Source: an uncultured Collinsella sp.
GTDB taxonomy: Bacteria; Actinomycetota; Coriobacteriia; Coriobacteriales; Coriobacteriaceae
Assembly: GCA_959026725.1 (NCBI GenBank)
Contig: CAUFMG010000001.1
Coordinates: forward strand, 124,001-188,000
DNA: 64,000 bases
Direction of reading: 5' to 3'
Position 1 is the stretch's first letter. Every line of letters begins with the position of its first letter. Shown one piece after another: positions 34,283 to 42,286 of the stretch. The translations under genes were made by a program, and so were the position numbers. The notes below the pieces were generated by a model, which worked only from the letters and a program-made list of their open reading frames with translations, searched no databases and was not told where the DNA came from.

Positions 34283-34334
34283 GACGGGGCTTTTAGCAAC
34301 TTTTAGCTCCCGAAGTAGCTAAAAAAGCCCCGTC
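34283..34334 (-). terminator. Terminator after the nucleoside hydrolase gene
   Basis: GACGGGGCTTTT...AAAAAAGCCCCGTC forms a stem with an extra AGC/GCT pairing inside. It lies 14 bases beyond the nucleoside hydrolase stop, in a setting typical of intrinsic terminators. The arm sequence belongs to the GGGACGGGGC hairpin family seen at 20249. Confidence 0.75.
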
Positions 34335-34347
34335 CCAAAAAGACTGC

Positions 34348-35322
34348 TTAGCCCAAGACGTGAGCCATGCGTGCCTTGAACTCCGCGAGGAAGCGCGGGG
34401 CGTCCACGGTTAGCGCCACAAGGGCGCTCTTGTCCGGGTCGGCCACGCGGCGCTCGTCGCAGATGGTGCGGCCACGATACTCGCCGAGCAGGTCAACGCG
34501 CAGGTTGCAGCCGAGTGCGCCCACGAGCGTGGGGTCGATCGCCACGGCAACGGCTAGCGGATCGTGCAGCGCACAGCCGCCAAGATAAGGCGCGTTCATC
34601 TCGTATGAGCCAATGTAGTGCTCGACCATGCCTGCAAACGCGCAGCCCGCCATGGTGCCCGAGCCCGTCCAGCCGGCAATGTCGCGACGCGTGAGCACCA
34701 CGCGATGCGTCACATCCAGACCCACCATAGTGAGCTTGCGGCCCGAACGCAGCACGGCATCGGCCGCCTCGGGATCACTTGCCATGTTGGCCTCGGCGCC
34801 CGCGCTCACGTTTCCGGGCACGGTAAGCGCACCGCCCATCACGACCACTCGACCGATAGACATCATCGCCGCCGCATCGCGCTCCAGGGCAAGCGCCAGG
34901 TTGGAGAGCGGGCCGGTCGCCACGTAGATCAGATCGGGACCATAGGTGCGCGCGGCATCAATCAGATAATCGACCGCCGCGTTACCGTCGGCCGACGTCG
35001 CCCCCACCGGCTCGTACGGCGACGCGGGCACGCTCGCCCCGCCAATGCCGTTCTTGCCGTGGATGAGCGTGGTGGACGCCGGCGGTGTATAGGGCTCAGT
35101 CGCCTTAATGGGACGATCGGCGCCCAGGTACACCGGAACCTCAGGGCGACCCAGCAGATCGAGCACCGCCAGGCAGTTGTGCGCCGATTGCTCGACGCGC
35201 ACGTTGCCAAAACACGTGGTGATGCCCACGAGCTCCACCTCGGGGCTCGCGATGGCATAGGCCAGCGCCATCGCATCGTCCACACCCATATCCAGATCAA
35301 GGATCAGCTTCTTGATTGCCAT
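34348..35322 (-). CDS. Inosine-uridine-preferring nucleoside hydrolase family protein
   Basis: A 324-residue IUNH-family enzyme that hydrolyses the N-glycosidic bond of ribonucleosides to base and ribose. The N-terminal calcium loop reads DLDMGVDDAMA (canonical DTDPGxDDA), and the second metal Asp lies in HDPLAVAVAID near 252. MGGALTVPGNVSAGAEANMASDPEAA is the family's active-site region. It is encoded with a ribokinase gene 30 bases upstream, which fits a two-step nucleoside salvage route: the hydrolase frees ribose and the kinase phosphorylates it. Base preference cannot be judged from sequence. Confidence 0.9.
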   Translation of the reverse strand: MAIKKLILDLDMGVDDAMALAYAIASPEVELVGITTCFGNVRVEQSAHNCLAVLDLLGRPEVPVYLGADRPIKATEPYTPPASTTLIHGKNGIGGASVPASPYEPVGATSADGNAAVDYLIDAARTYGPDLIYVATGPLSNLALALERDAAAMMSIGRVVVMGGALTVPGNVSAGAEANMASDPEAADAVLRSGRKLTMVGLDVTHRVVLTRRDIAGWTGSGTMAGCAFAGMVEHYIGSYEMNAPYLGGCALHDPLAVAVAIDPTLVGALGCNLRVDLLGEYRGRTICDERRVADPDKSALVALTVDAPRFLAEFKARMAHVLG

Positions 35323-35352
35323 TGTTCTACTCCGCTTCTCCGTCTTTATCGT

Positions 35353-36315
35353 TTAACCAAACCAATGTTCAACTTCGGCGCGCGTGGGAATCGATTGCTG
35401 AGCGCCCAGGCGCGACACCGTCACCGCCGAGGCGCGAGCACCCGCGGCCATGCACTCAAAGAGCGGCAAGCCCTCCAGGCGAGCCGCGGCAAGCGCACCG
35501 ATAAACGTATCGCCCGCGGCCGTCGTATCGACCAACGTGTTCGAAAGTGCCGGCATGTGCAGCAGCTCACCGCCATCGCCGAGCGCAACCGAGCCGGCGC
35601 CGCCCAGCGTGATGACCGCGGCGCCGGCGCCCTTGTCGAGCAGCGCATTGAGCGCGGCGACGCAACTCACATCATCCGTGGGCAGAATGCCCGTCAGAAC
35701 CTGGCACTCGGTCTCGTTGGGACAGACCAGGTCGACCGCAGGCCAGACCTCCGCAGGCAGCTCGCAGGCAGGCGCCGGATTAAAGACCGTATAGAACCCC
35801 AGCTCGCGAGCGCAAACAAGCGCCTCGGCCGTCGCTGCAAGGTCACATTCGCTCTGGGCGATAAAGACGCTTCCGGCAGCCGGGGCAATCTCGCTGGCGT
35901 CGCCGTCGAGCTCATGGGCCACCAGACGCCTCAGCGCGCAGGCAACGTCCGCGCCCGCAAGCGCATGGTTGGCGCCCGGTGACAGTACGATGCGGTTGTC
36001 GCCCTCGCAGCGAATGATGGTCGCCGTTCCCGTCTCCACGTCATCGCGATGCACTACAAAGTCACAGTCCACGCCGGCGTCTTGGAGCCCCGCCACGAGC
36101 GACGCGCCGAACGCGTCGCGACCGACCGCGCCGATCATGTGCGTGCAAGCGCCCATACGCGCGGCAGCTACGGCCTGATTGGCGCCCTTGCCGCCGGCGT
36201 TGGTGATAAACCCGCTGCCGCCGACGGTCTCGCCCGCACGCGGTATGCGCTCGCACGCCACCGAAAGGTCCATGTTCATGCTGCCGAACACCGCAACGAT
36301 GCCGCGATCTGCCAT
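35353..36315 (-). CDS. rbsK: Ribokinase (PfkB family)
   Basis: A 320-residue PfkB-family kinase from the ATG at 36315 (GAGGAGG upstream). The signature GGKGANQAVAAARMG (about 40-54) and the catalytic-base motif DTTAAGDTFIGALA (about 265-278) are intact, and NPAPA and NETE are also in place. It converts ribose to ribose 5-phosphate and is followed by a nucleoside hydrolase gene, so the likely source of ribose is nucleosides. Being close to the apiose-like locus does not by itself tie it to apiose. Confidence 0.9.
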   Translation of the reverse strand: MADRGIVAVFGSMNMDLSVACERIPRAGETVGGSGFITNAGGKGANQAVAAARMGACTHMIGAVGRDAFGASLVAGLQDAGVDCDFVVHRDDVETGTATIIRCEGDNRIVLSPGANHALAGADVACALRRLVAHELDGDASEIAPAAGSVFIAQSECDLAATAEALVCARELGFYTVFNPAPACELPAEVWPAVDLVCPNETECQVLTGILPTDDVSCVAALNALLDKGAGAAVITLGGAGSVALGDGGELLHMPALSNTLVDTTAAGDTFIGALAAARLEGLPLFECMAAGARASAVTVSRLGAQQSIPTRAEVEHWFG

Positions 36316-36457
36316 GGAAACCTCCTCATCTGCGGGCCTTATGCCCACCGCCAGCCGTCGATCGTGCACTCTCGCACCCCCTATAACTTTAGTTCACTTT
36401 GATGTGGACGCGCGCTTGAGCTTGCGCCAGCAGCAAGCATTCACAGGAGCAGGCAGC

Positions 36458-36463
36458 TACAAT
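36458..36463 (+). promoter_or_regulatory. Possible -10 element of the acyltransferase gene
   Basis: TACAAT lies 40 bases before the start codon. I could not identify a matching -35 element, so support is modest. Confidence 0.3.
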
Positions 36464-36502
36464 GAAGGCGTGCTGATTATTCTCGTCATTGGATGATGTT
36501 TT

Positions 36503-38719
36503 ATGGAACAACTCTCGCAATCGGGCTCGCGCGGTCGACGCCGCACGGGCAACGAGCCGGCGCCGCACGAACGCGTGAAGGGCGAACGCCGTGCCAACGA
36601 ACCGCGACGCACCGTGAGCCCCCATCGTGCTTCTGCCAACAACGCGGGCCGCGCCAACACTCCCGCCGCGGAGCAGACGCCTGCTCGCCCCAAATCCCGC
36701 TACATCCCTGCCCTTGACGGCCTGCGTACGCTCGCCGTCGTCGCGGTGGTGCTCTATCACCTTAACCTCACGTGGGCGCAGGGCGGTCTGCTCGGCGTCA
36801 CGATCTTCTTTGTGCTTTCGGGCTATCTGATCACGCGCTTGCTGCTCAACGAAGTCGCTAAGACCGGCCGCATCGACCTCAAGAGCTTCTGGATTCGCCG
36901 CATCCGTCGCCTGGTCCCCGCCGTGGTAACCGTCGTGGTGGTGACCTGCGCGCTGTGCACCGTCTTCAACCACGTGATGCTCACCAAGATGCGCCCCGAC
37001 ATCTTGCCGTCGCTGCTGTTCTTTAACAACTGGTGGCAGATTGCTCAAAACGTCTCGTACTTCAATGCTCTGGGCGACCCCTCGCCGCTCACGCACTTTT
37101 GGTCGCTTGCCATCGAGGAACAGTTCTACCTGATTTGGCCGCCACTGCTGTTTGCCATGGTATCCATGCATGTGAGCAAGCCCAACACGCGCCGCGTGGT
37201 TCTGGGCTTGGCTGCTGTCTCCGCCATCGCCATGATGGTGCTCTATAACCCCGCCGCCGACCCCAGCCGCGTGTACTACGGCACCGACACCCGTGTGTTC
37301 TCGCTGCTGCTGGGTGCCTGGATGGCCTTTATCCCCGATCGCGACCTGGCGCCGGTGCGTCTCGCTCGTCGTTTGGGGCTCAATCGCCTAGCTGGCGCCG
37401 CCAAGCACGGCAAGAACGCCGAGGGCAAGCCTGGCGAGAAGGCCGACGAAGCAGCCGAGACCGCCCCGGCACAGCCGAGCGCCCTCGTGCGTTTTTGGTC
37501 CTCGCCCGCATCCATCGATGTGTTGGGCGTCGTGGGTCTGGTTGGCCTTGCCGCCATGGTCGCGCTCACCAACGGCTACACCGCCTTCCAGTATCGCGGA
37601 GGCACGCTGCTGTGCTCGATCCTCACACTCATGGTCATCGCGGCCTGCGTGCAGCCCCAGGGAATGGTTGCCCGCGCGCTATCCGCCGAGCCACTCGTGT
37701 GGGTTGGCAAGCGCTCCTACAGCATCTACCTGTGGCACTATCCGCTGCTGCTCCTCATGAACCCGGTCGCCAACATCAACGATACGCCGTGGTGGCAGTA
37801 CATTTTGCAGGTGTTGTTGGTGGTCGCCGTGGCAGAGTGCTGCTATCGCTTTATCGAGACTCCGTTTAGGAAGGGCGCCTTTGGGCGCACCGTCGCCGAA
37901 TTCCGCGATGGCACCACCACGCCCGCCAACTGGGCACGCACGCACATCCCTGTCTGCGCAGCCTGCGCTGTCGTGTTGGTCGTTGCACTGGGCGGCCTGA
38001 TCTTTGTGCCCGAGACGTCTGCGCTGAGCGGCGAGGGCGCCGAAGTTCTGAACAAGGAAGCCAAGAACACCGCGCCCACTGACCAGCAGGCGGCCGACGA
38101 CACCGACAAGGACAACGACGGCTTCCCCGATGGCTCCTACGATCTGCTTATGATCGGCGACTCCGTGTCGCTGCGTGCCGTGGACACCTTTGACGGCGTG
38201 TTCCCGCACAGCCATATCGATGCCGAAAAGGGCCGCCAGTTCGATGCGGGCCGTGCGACATTTGAGGGCTATATCCAGCAGAACCTTGCCGGCAAGATCG
38301 TGGTCTTTGCCCTGGGCACCAACGGCTTGGTAACCGACGACCAGATCGACGCCATCATGGCCGATGCAGGAGATAGGCGTATTGTGGTGTTTGTGAACAC
38401 GCGCAGCCCGCAGCCGTGGGTTGGCTCTACCAACCAGGCCATCGCCAACGCCGCTACGCGCTACAAGAACGTGCGCGTTATCGACTGGTACGGATACAGT
38501 GCCAACCGCAACGACCTGTTCGATGGCGATGGCACGCACCTATCGACCACTGGCGTGACTGAGTACCTCAACTTGATCCACGATGCCGTCAAGAAGGACC
38601 TGCCCGTACACCCCGAGGATCACGTCAACGATCCGCAGCCGGCAGCCGTCAAGTCTGCCACCGACGCACTCGTCAATGCGCTCGCTCTCAAGCCGCACAA
38701 GCTGGGCACCGACAAGTAG
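36503..38719 (+). CDS. oatA: Membrane O-acyltransferase with C-terminal SGNH domain (OatA-like)
   Basis: A 738-residue protein. A basic, low-complexity cytoplasmic tail (1-65) is followed by an acyltransferase-3 domain with about ten transmembrane segments (about 70-470; PALDGLRTLAVVAVVLYHL has the conserved His). The extracellular part (about 520-738) is an SGNH hydrolase-like domain with GDSVSLRA and the Asp/His pair in DGTHLSTTG. This two-domain architecture is that of peptidoglycan O-acetyltransferase OatA, which confers lysozyme resistance. Transfer to a wall polysaccharide is an alternative. A charged stretch near 305-330 lies between two membrane helices. The SD before the ATG is weak. 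Confidence 0.85.
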   Translation: MEQLSQSGSRGRRRTGNEPAPHERVKGERRANEPRRTVSPHRASANNAGRANTPAAEQTPARPKSRYIPALDGLRTLAVVAVVLYHLNLTWAQGGLLGVTIFFVLSGYLITRLLLNEVAKTGRIDLKSFWIRRIRRLVPAVVTVVVVTCALCTVFNHVMLTKMRPDILPSLLFFNNWWQIAQNVSYFNALGDPSPLTHFWSLAIEEQFYLIWPPLLFAMVSMHVSKPNTRRVVLGLAAVSAIAMMVLYNPAADPSRVYYGTDTRVFSLLLGAWMAFIPDRDLAPVRLARRLGLNRLAGAAKHGKNAEGKPGEKADEAAETAPAQPSALVRFWSSPASIDVLGVVGLVGLAAMVALTNGYTAFQYRGGTLLCSILTLMVIAACVQPQGMVARALSAEPLVWVGKRSYSIYLWHYPLLLLMNPVANINDTPWWQYILQVLLVVAVAECCYRFIETPFRKGAFGRTVAEFRDGTTTPANWARTHIPVCAACAVVLVVALGGLIFVPETSALSGEGAEVLNKEAKNTAPTDQQAADDTDKDNDGFPDGSYDLLMIGDSVSLRAVDTFDGVFPHSHIDAEKGRQFDAGRATFEGYIQQNLAGKIVVFALGTNGLVTDDQIDAIMADAGDRRIVVFVNTRSPQPWVGSTNQAIANAATRYKNVRVIDWYGYSANRNDLFDGDGTHLSTTGVTEYLNLIHDAVKKDLPVHPEDHVNDPQPAAVKSATDALVNALALKPHKLGTDK

Positions 38720-38779
38720 TCCGCAGCAAACAACCCAAAATCACTCTTTTAGAGCCGGCCCCAAGAGGTCGCGAGCAAA

Positions 38780-38812
38780 AAACGGGCCGCAGCCCATGGC
38801 GGCGGCCTGTTT
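38780..38812. terminator. Bidirectional terminator hairpin
   Basis: AAACGGGCCGC (38780-38790) pairs with GCGGCCTGTTT (38802-38812) with one mismatch and has A- and T-rich flanks. It lies between the convergent acyltransferase and transporter genes. Confidence 0.7.
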
Positions 38813-38829
38813 GGAGTCCAAAAGAGGCG

Positions 38830-40092
38830 CTAAGCGCTGTAACCCATCGCCTGCAGGACAAACATGACGGCCGTGAGCACCGTAATCACGGCGATAGTCA
38901 CCCAAGTGAGCACGTTCCACACGCGGCCATTGCGGTTGGCACCCATGATGTGACGGTCGGCGGCGATAACCACCTGGAACACCAGAACCACGGGCAGTAG
39001 CACGCCATTGATGACCTGCGAGGTCATCATAATCTGGAACAGATCGACGCCGGGCATAAGCACCAGCACGGCAGAGATACCGATGATGGCCGTAATGATG
39101 CCGCGATAGACCGGGGCCTCGTCCCAGCTGCGGTCGGCACCGCGCTCCCAGCCAAATGCCTCGCAGATAGCGCTCGACGTAACGCCCGGCAACACGCAGG
39201 CAGCCAAGAAGCTCGCCGCGACCAGGCCCGAGGCAAACAGCACCGTGGACCACTGACCCGCAATAGGCTCCAGCGCGCGGGCAGCATCAGCGGCATCGCT
39301 AATCTGAATACCCGCCGGGAACAACACCGTACCGGTCGTGATGATAATAAAGCCGGCAATGACATCGGCGGCAAGCGAGCCGCTCACGGTATCGATGCGC
39401 TGCAGCACGATATCGTCCTCACCCGCGTTCTTATCGACCACGTTGTTCTGCGCCAAGAAAATCATCCACGGCGCGATGGTGGTACCGATCGTTGCGACCA
39501 CGAGCGACACGTAGCTGGGGTCATTTTGAATGTTAGGCACGACCAGGTCGACCGCGACCTCACCCCAGTTGGGGCCAGCCATAAACGCGGCGACAATATA
39601 GGTCATGAACACGCAGCTCACCAGCAGCAGAATCTTCTCGATGCGCTGGAAGCTGCCCGACATGGTAAGCATCCACACCAGCAGCGCCACCAGCGGCACC
39701 GAAATGCTCGCCGGCACGCCAAAGAGGGCAAGGCCGCTGGCGATGCCCGCAAACTCCGAAATGGTCACAGCCGTGTTGGCGATCAACAGCGCCGCCATAG
39801 CAAGTACACTCTTGCGCACGCCAAAGCGCTCGCGAATGAGCGATGCCAGGCCCTTGCCCGTGACGCAGCCGCAGCGCGCCGCGGTCTCTTGCGTCACGAT
39901 GAGCAGCACGGTCATGACGGGAAGCATCCAGAGCATCTTATAGCCATAGCTGGCGCCCGCGCTGGAATACGTGGCGATGCCGCCGGCGTCATTGCCCGAA
40001 AGCGCCGCCAGAAGACCGGGGCCCATGGCGCCAAAGATGGCCGCGATGGTCAGCTTTTGCTTGGTGCTCGGCTTTTGCTTCGTATTTTGCAC
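38830..40092 (-). CDS. NRAMP-related divalent metal transporter, probably Mg2+ (NRMT type)
   Basis: A 420-residue transporter with 11 or 12 hydrophobic segments, in the SLC11/NRAMP family. The first helix reads GPGLLAALSGNDAGGI instead of the usual DPGN motif, and helix 6 carries TIGTTIAPW in place of the methionine-containing MPH motif. Loss of that methionine is the feature that separates NRAMP-related magnesium transporters, structurally described from Eggerthella lenta, from Mn/Fe transporters. I start at the GTG 40092, eight bases after the MgtE-like gene, where GGTAGGTGG precedes it. Neighbourhood with a CBS/MgtE-type protein supports magnesium. Confidence 0.8.
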   Translation of the reverse strand: MQNTKQKPSTKQKLTIAAIFGAMGPGLLAALSGNDAGGIATYSSAGASYGYKMLWMLPVMTVLLIVTQETAARCGCVTGKGLASLIRERFGVRKSVLAMAALLIANTAVTISEFAGIASGLALFGVPASISVPLVALLVWMLTMSGSFQRIEKILLLVSCVFMTYIVAAFMAGPNWGEVAVDLVVPNIQNDPSYVSLVVATIGTTIAPWMIFLAQNNVVDKNAGEDDIVLQRIDTVSGSLAADVIAGFIIITTGTVLFPAGIQISDAADAARALEPIAGQWSTVLFASGLVAASFLAACVLPGVTSSAICEAFGWERGADRSWDEAPVYRGIITAIIGISAVLVLMPGVDLFQIMMTSQVINGVLLPVVLVFQVVIAADRHIMGANRNGRVWNVLTWVTIAVITVLTAVMFVLQAMGYSA

Positions 40093-40100
40093 GCGACCAC

Positions 40101-41945
40101 CTACCCCATGACCGACATGGTGAGCAGCACCGCGGCGATGCAGTACGCCACACACGAGATCATGACGGCGATGACGTTCATGGCGGTGCCCGACGTGTTA
40201 AGGTCGTGCTCGTCGCGCCAGAACAGCACCATCAGATAAATCACAGCGCTCATGTTGCCAACCAGGCAAATGACTGCAGCGATATTAAAGCAACCGGTAA
40301 AGAGCTGCTCCTCAAACATAGTGGCATCGGGGAACGCGGCGGTGCGCACCAGCTGCGCGCACAGGTAGGTCACGAGCGAAAGGATCAGGCCCATACCCGT
40401 GCTCTGGAAGAAGAATCCCAGGTACGGTTTGGGCTCGTCGTCGTGACCGTCGTACTCGAGGAAGTAGTTCTTGACGAACGACACCATGCGCGAGGCAGCC
40501 AGCAGCACGAGCGGCATGGCGCACATGGGGAACACCACCAGATGCGCGGAGCCCAGCGCCGTCCCCAGCACGGTCGCCATAATGCACGAGGCGATGCCCC
40601 ACACGACGACCCAGTACTGACGATGCACGAACCAGCTGAGCACGTTCGTCGAGTCGTCCGACGCGCTATCGCCCGAGCCGACACCGGCGATCTGCAGGTC
40701 CTCCTGATGCTCCTCGGCGATAACGTCCATGGCGTCGTCGAAGGTCACGATACCCAGGATATGACGGTTCTCGTCGCAGACAGGGATGGCAACCAGGTCG
40801 TACTTGGTCATCTCGTCCGTCACGTCTTCCTGGTCCTCGTCAGGCGACACGTAGACCAGATCGCGATAGGCAAGCTGGCCCAGCGTGGCGTCGCGGTCGG
40901 CCACGATCAGCGTGCGCAGCGAAAGCACGCCCGTCAGCATGCCGCTCGGATCCTCGGTATAGACGTAGTAGACGCTCTCAAAGTCCTCGTCGAGCTTGCG
41001 AATCGCCTCGATGGCATCGCCGACCGTCGCCGTGGCGGGCAGCGAGACAAACTCCGAGGTCATGATGCGGCCGGCGGTGTTGTCCTCGTAACCCAGCAGA
41101 TTACGAATCGCCTTCTCCTCCTTGACGCCCATCAGGCGCAGGAGCTTCTCGGCCTTCTCATAATCGAGCTCGTCGATCAGGTCGGCAGCGTCGTCCGGGT
41201 CCATCATGGCCAGCATCGACGATGCGTCGGTATCGGACAGGCCCTCGAGCATCTCGGTCATGAGCTCGTCGTCATCGAACTCCGAGATGGCCTCGGCGGC
41301 CTGTGCCGTATCGAGCTGCGCGAACACCTGCGCGCGCAGGCGCGGGTCGAGCTGCTCGATGATGTCAGCGATGTCGGCAGGATGCAACTCGCCGAGCGTC
41401 TTGTGCGACACCGAGAGCTGGATGTTCTTAGTCGAGCGATCGAGCAGGTCCATGTAAGACCAGGCGATAATGTCCTCACTGAGCGGCTTGCCCAGGTGCT
41501 TCATAAAGCCTTCGACGATATGCTCGAGCGCGGGGCTGATGGCGCGTAGCAGACCGCGGGCACCGACCTCGGCGCCCAGCAGGCGCAGCTGATTTTCGCC
41601 CGACATGGAAAACTTGATGTCGTTTACGCGCACGACCTTCATGCCCTGCGTGTCGACAATCTGCTTGTTGAGCACGTCGCGGGCAAGCAAGAGTTCGGTC
41701 GGCTGCAGGTACGAAAAACGGATTTCGGTGGCCGACGTCTTAAGGTGTACACCCGTCTCGTCGATACGGTCGACCCATTTGCGCCAACTGATCATAAACG
41801 GCGTCTTGCCGGGACCGCGGAACGCGAGCGACGTCACGTGTGGAAAAACTTCGCCGGTAGCAATGCCAAAATCGTTCACAACGCCGAGCTTTTCGCCATC
41901 GACGTCCAAGACCGGCAGTTTGAGCATCTCACTCAGATAATTCAA
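40101..41945 (-). CDS. PRC-barrel / MgtE-N / CBS protein with divergent membrane domain
   Basis: A 614-residue protein. PRC-barrel-like segments (1-130) are followed by an MgtE N-terminal superhelical domain (about 185-290; DPRLRAQVFAQLD..., MDPDDAADLIDELD) and a CBS pair (about 300-430). The C-terminus has about five hydrophobic segments (about 450-614). The soluble parts match the Mg-sensing half of MgtE, but the channel motif GGNAGTQ is absent, so it is probably not a standard MgtE channel. It may instead gate or regulate the NRAMP-related transporter encoded eight bases downstream. The start could be the TTG at 41945 (GGGGAG upstream) or the ATG at 41927, which follows a short upstream ORF. 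Confidence 0.8.
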   Translation of the reverse strand: MNYLSEMLKLPVLDVDGEKLGVVNDFGIATGEVFPHVTSLAFRGPGKTPFMISWRKWVDRIDETGVHLKTSATEIRFSYLQPTELLLARDVLNKQIVDTQGMKVVRVNDIKFSMSGENQLRLLGAEVGARGLLRAISPALEHIVEGFMKHLGKPLSEDIIAWSYMDLLDRSTKNIQLSVSHKTLGELHPADIADIIEQLDPRLRAQVFAQLDTAQAAEAISEFDDDELMTEMLEGLSDTDASSMLAMMDPDDAADLIDELDYEKAEKLLRLMGVKEEKAIRNLLGYEDNTAGRIMTSEFVSLPATATVGDAIEAIRKLDEDFESVYYVYTEDPSGMLTGVLSLRTLIVADRDATLGQLAYRDLVYVSPDEDQEDVTDEMTKYDLVAIPVCDENRHILGIVTFDDAMDVIAEEHQEDLQIAGVGSGDSASDDSTNVLSWFVHRQYWVVVWGIASCIMATVLGTALGSAHLVVFPMCAMPLVLLAASRMVSFVKNYFLEYDGHDDEPKPYLGFFFQSTGMGLILSLVTYLCAQLVRTAAFPDATMFEEQLFTGCFNIAAVICLVGNMSAVIYLMVLFWRDEHDLNTSGTAMNVIAVMISCVAYCIAAVLLTMSVMG

Positions 41946-41961
41946 TGGTGCTCCCCATCAT
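41929..41961 (-). CDS. Ten-codon upstream ORF (possible leader peptide)
   Basis: On the minus strand GGAGGAATT precedes ATGATG, and the frame encodes MMGSTIELSE before TGA. The stop is followed at once by GATG, the internal ATG (41927) of the MgtE-like gene. A GC-rich hairpin (CCGGACGC...GCGTCCGG) ends right at the SD. This could be a leader peptide used for translational control by magnesium, or a by-product of the strong SD. Confidence 0.35.
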   Translation of the reverse strand: MMGSTIELSE

Positions 41962-42283
41962 AATTCCTCCGGACGCGGCCGCGCGCGCGGCGTCCGGGGG
42001 CTTCTGGATATGTATACGCATGCGCGGGCGGCACGCCGCTCGACGCTTACACCCCGTGCATGCGCAAAAAGCACCTGCATGGGGTCATCGACTGTATGGT
42101 CGAGGTTTGGATTTCACCTGTAACCTTTCTCTTGACCCTCATTAACCGCAGTAACTATAGCATCAGCATCGCCCTGCGGCATCGAATTTATGCGCTGCAC
42201 ATTGCAGGCATACCAAACGCTGACGTATCCGTGACATAGTCATTGGTAGTCATTGGGGACGTTCTTAAACGACTACCCAATGA
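41946..42283 (-). other. Long leader region of the probable magnesium operon
   Basis: About 340 bases without a protein gene. It contains a GC-rich hairpin next to the SD (about 41968-41996), a hairpin with GACCCCATGCA...TGCACGGGGT (about 42052-42087) and a TAGTCATTGGG palindrome at the far end (42247-42286). The length and structure would allow an Mg-sensing riboswitch, but I could not match the conserved M-box core. Confidence 0.45.
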
Positions 42284-42286
42284 CTA
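42247..42286. repeat. REP-like palindrome overlapping a stop codon
   Basis: TAGTCATTGGG (42247-42257) pairs perfectly with CCCAATGACTA (42276-42286) around GACGTTCTTAAACGACTA. The last three bases, read on the minus strand, are the TAG stop codon of the deacetylase-like gene. Confidence 0.75.

Noticed and set aside
38830..40092. Classical manganese transporter MntH
   Set aside because: The DPGN and methionine-containing MPH motifs of Mn/Fe NRAMP proteins are altered, and the gene is coupled to an MgtE-like sensor.
41946..42283. M-box (ykoK) magnesium riboswitch
   Set aside because: The position and length fit, but I could not recognise the conserved core and helices. It is left as an unassigned leader until a covariance search is run.
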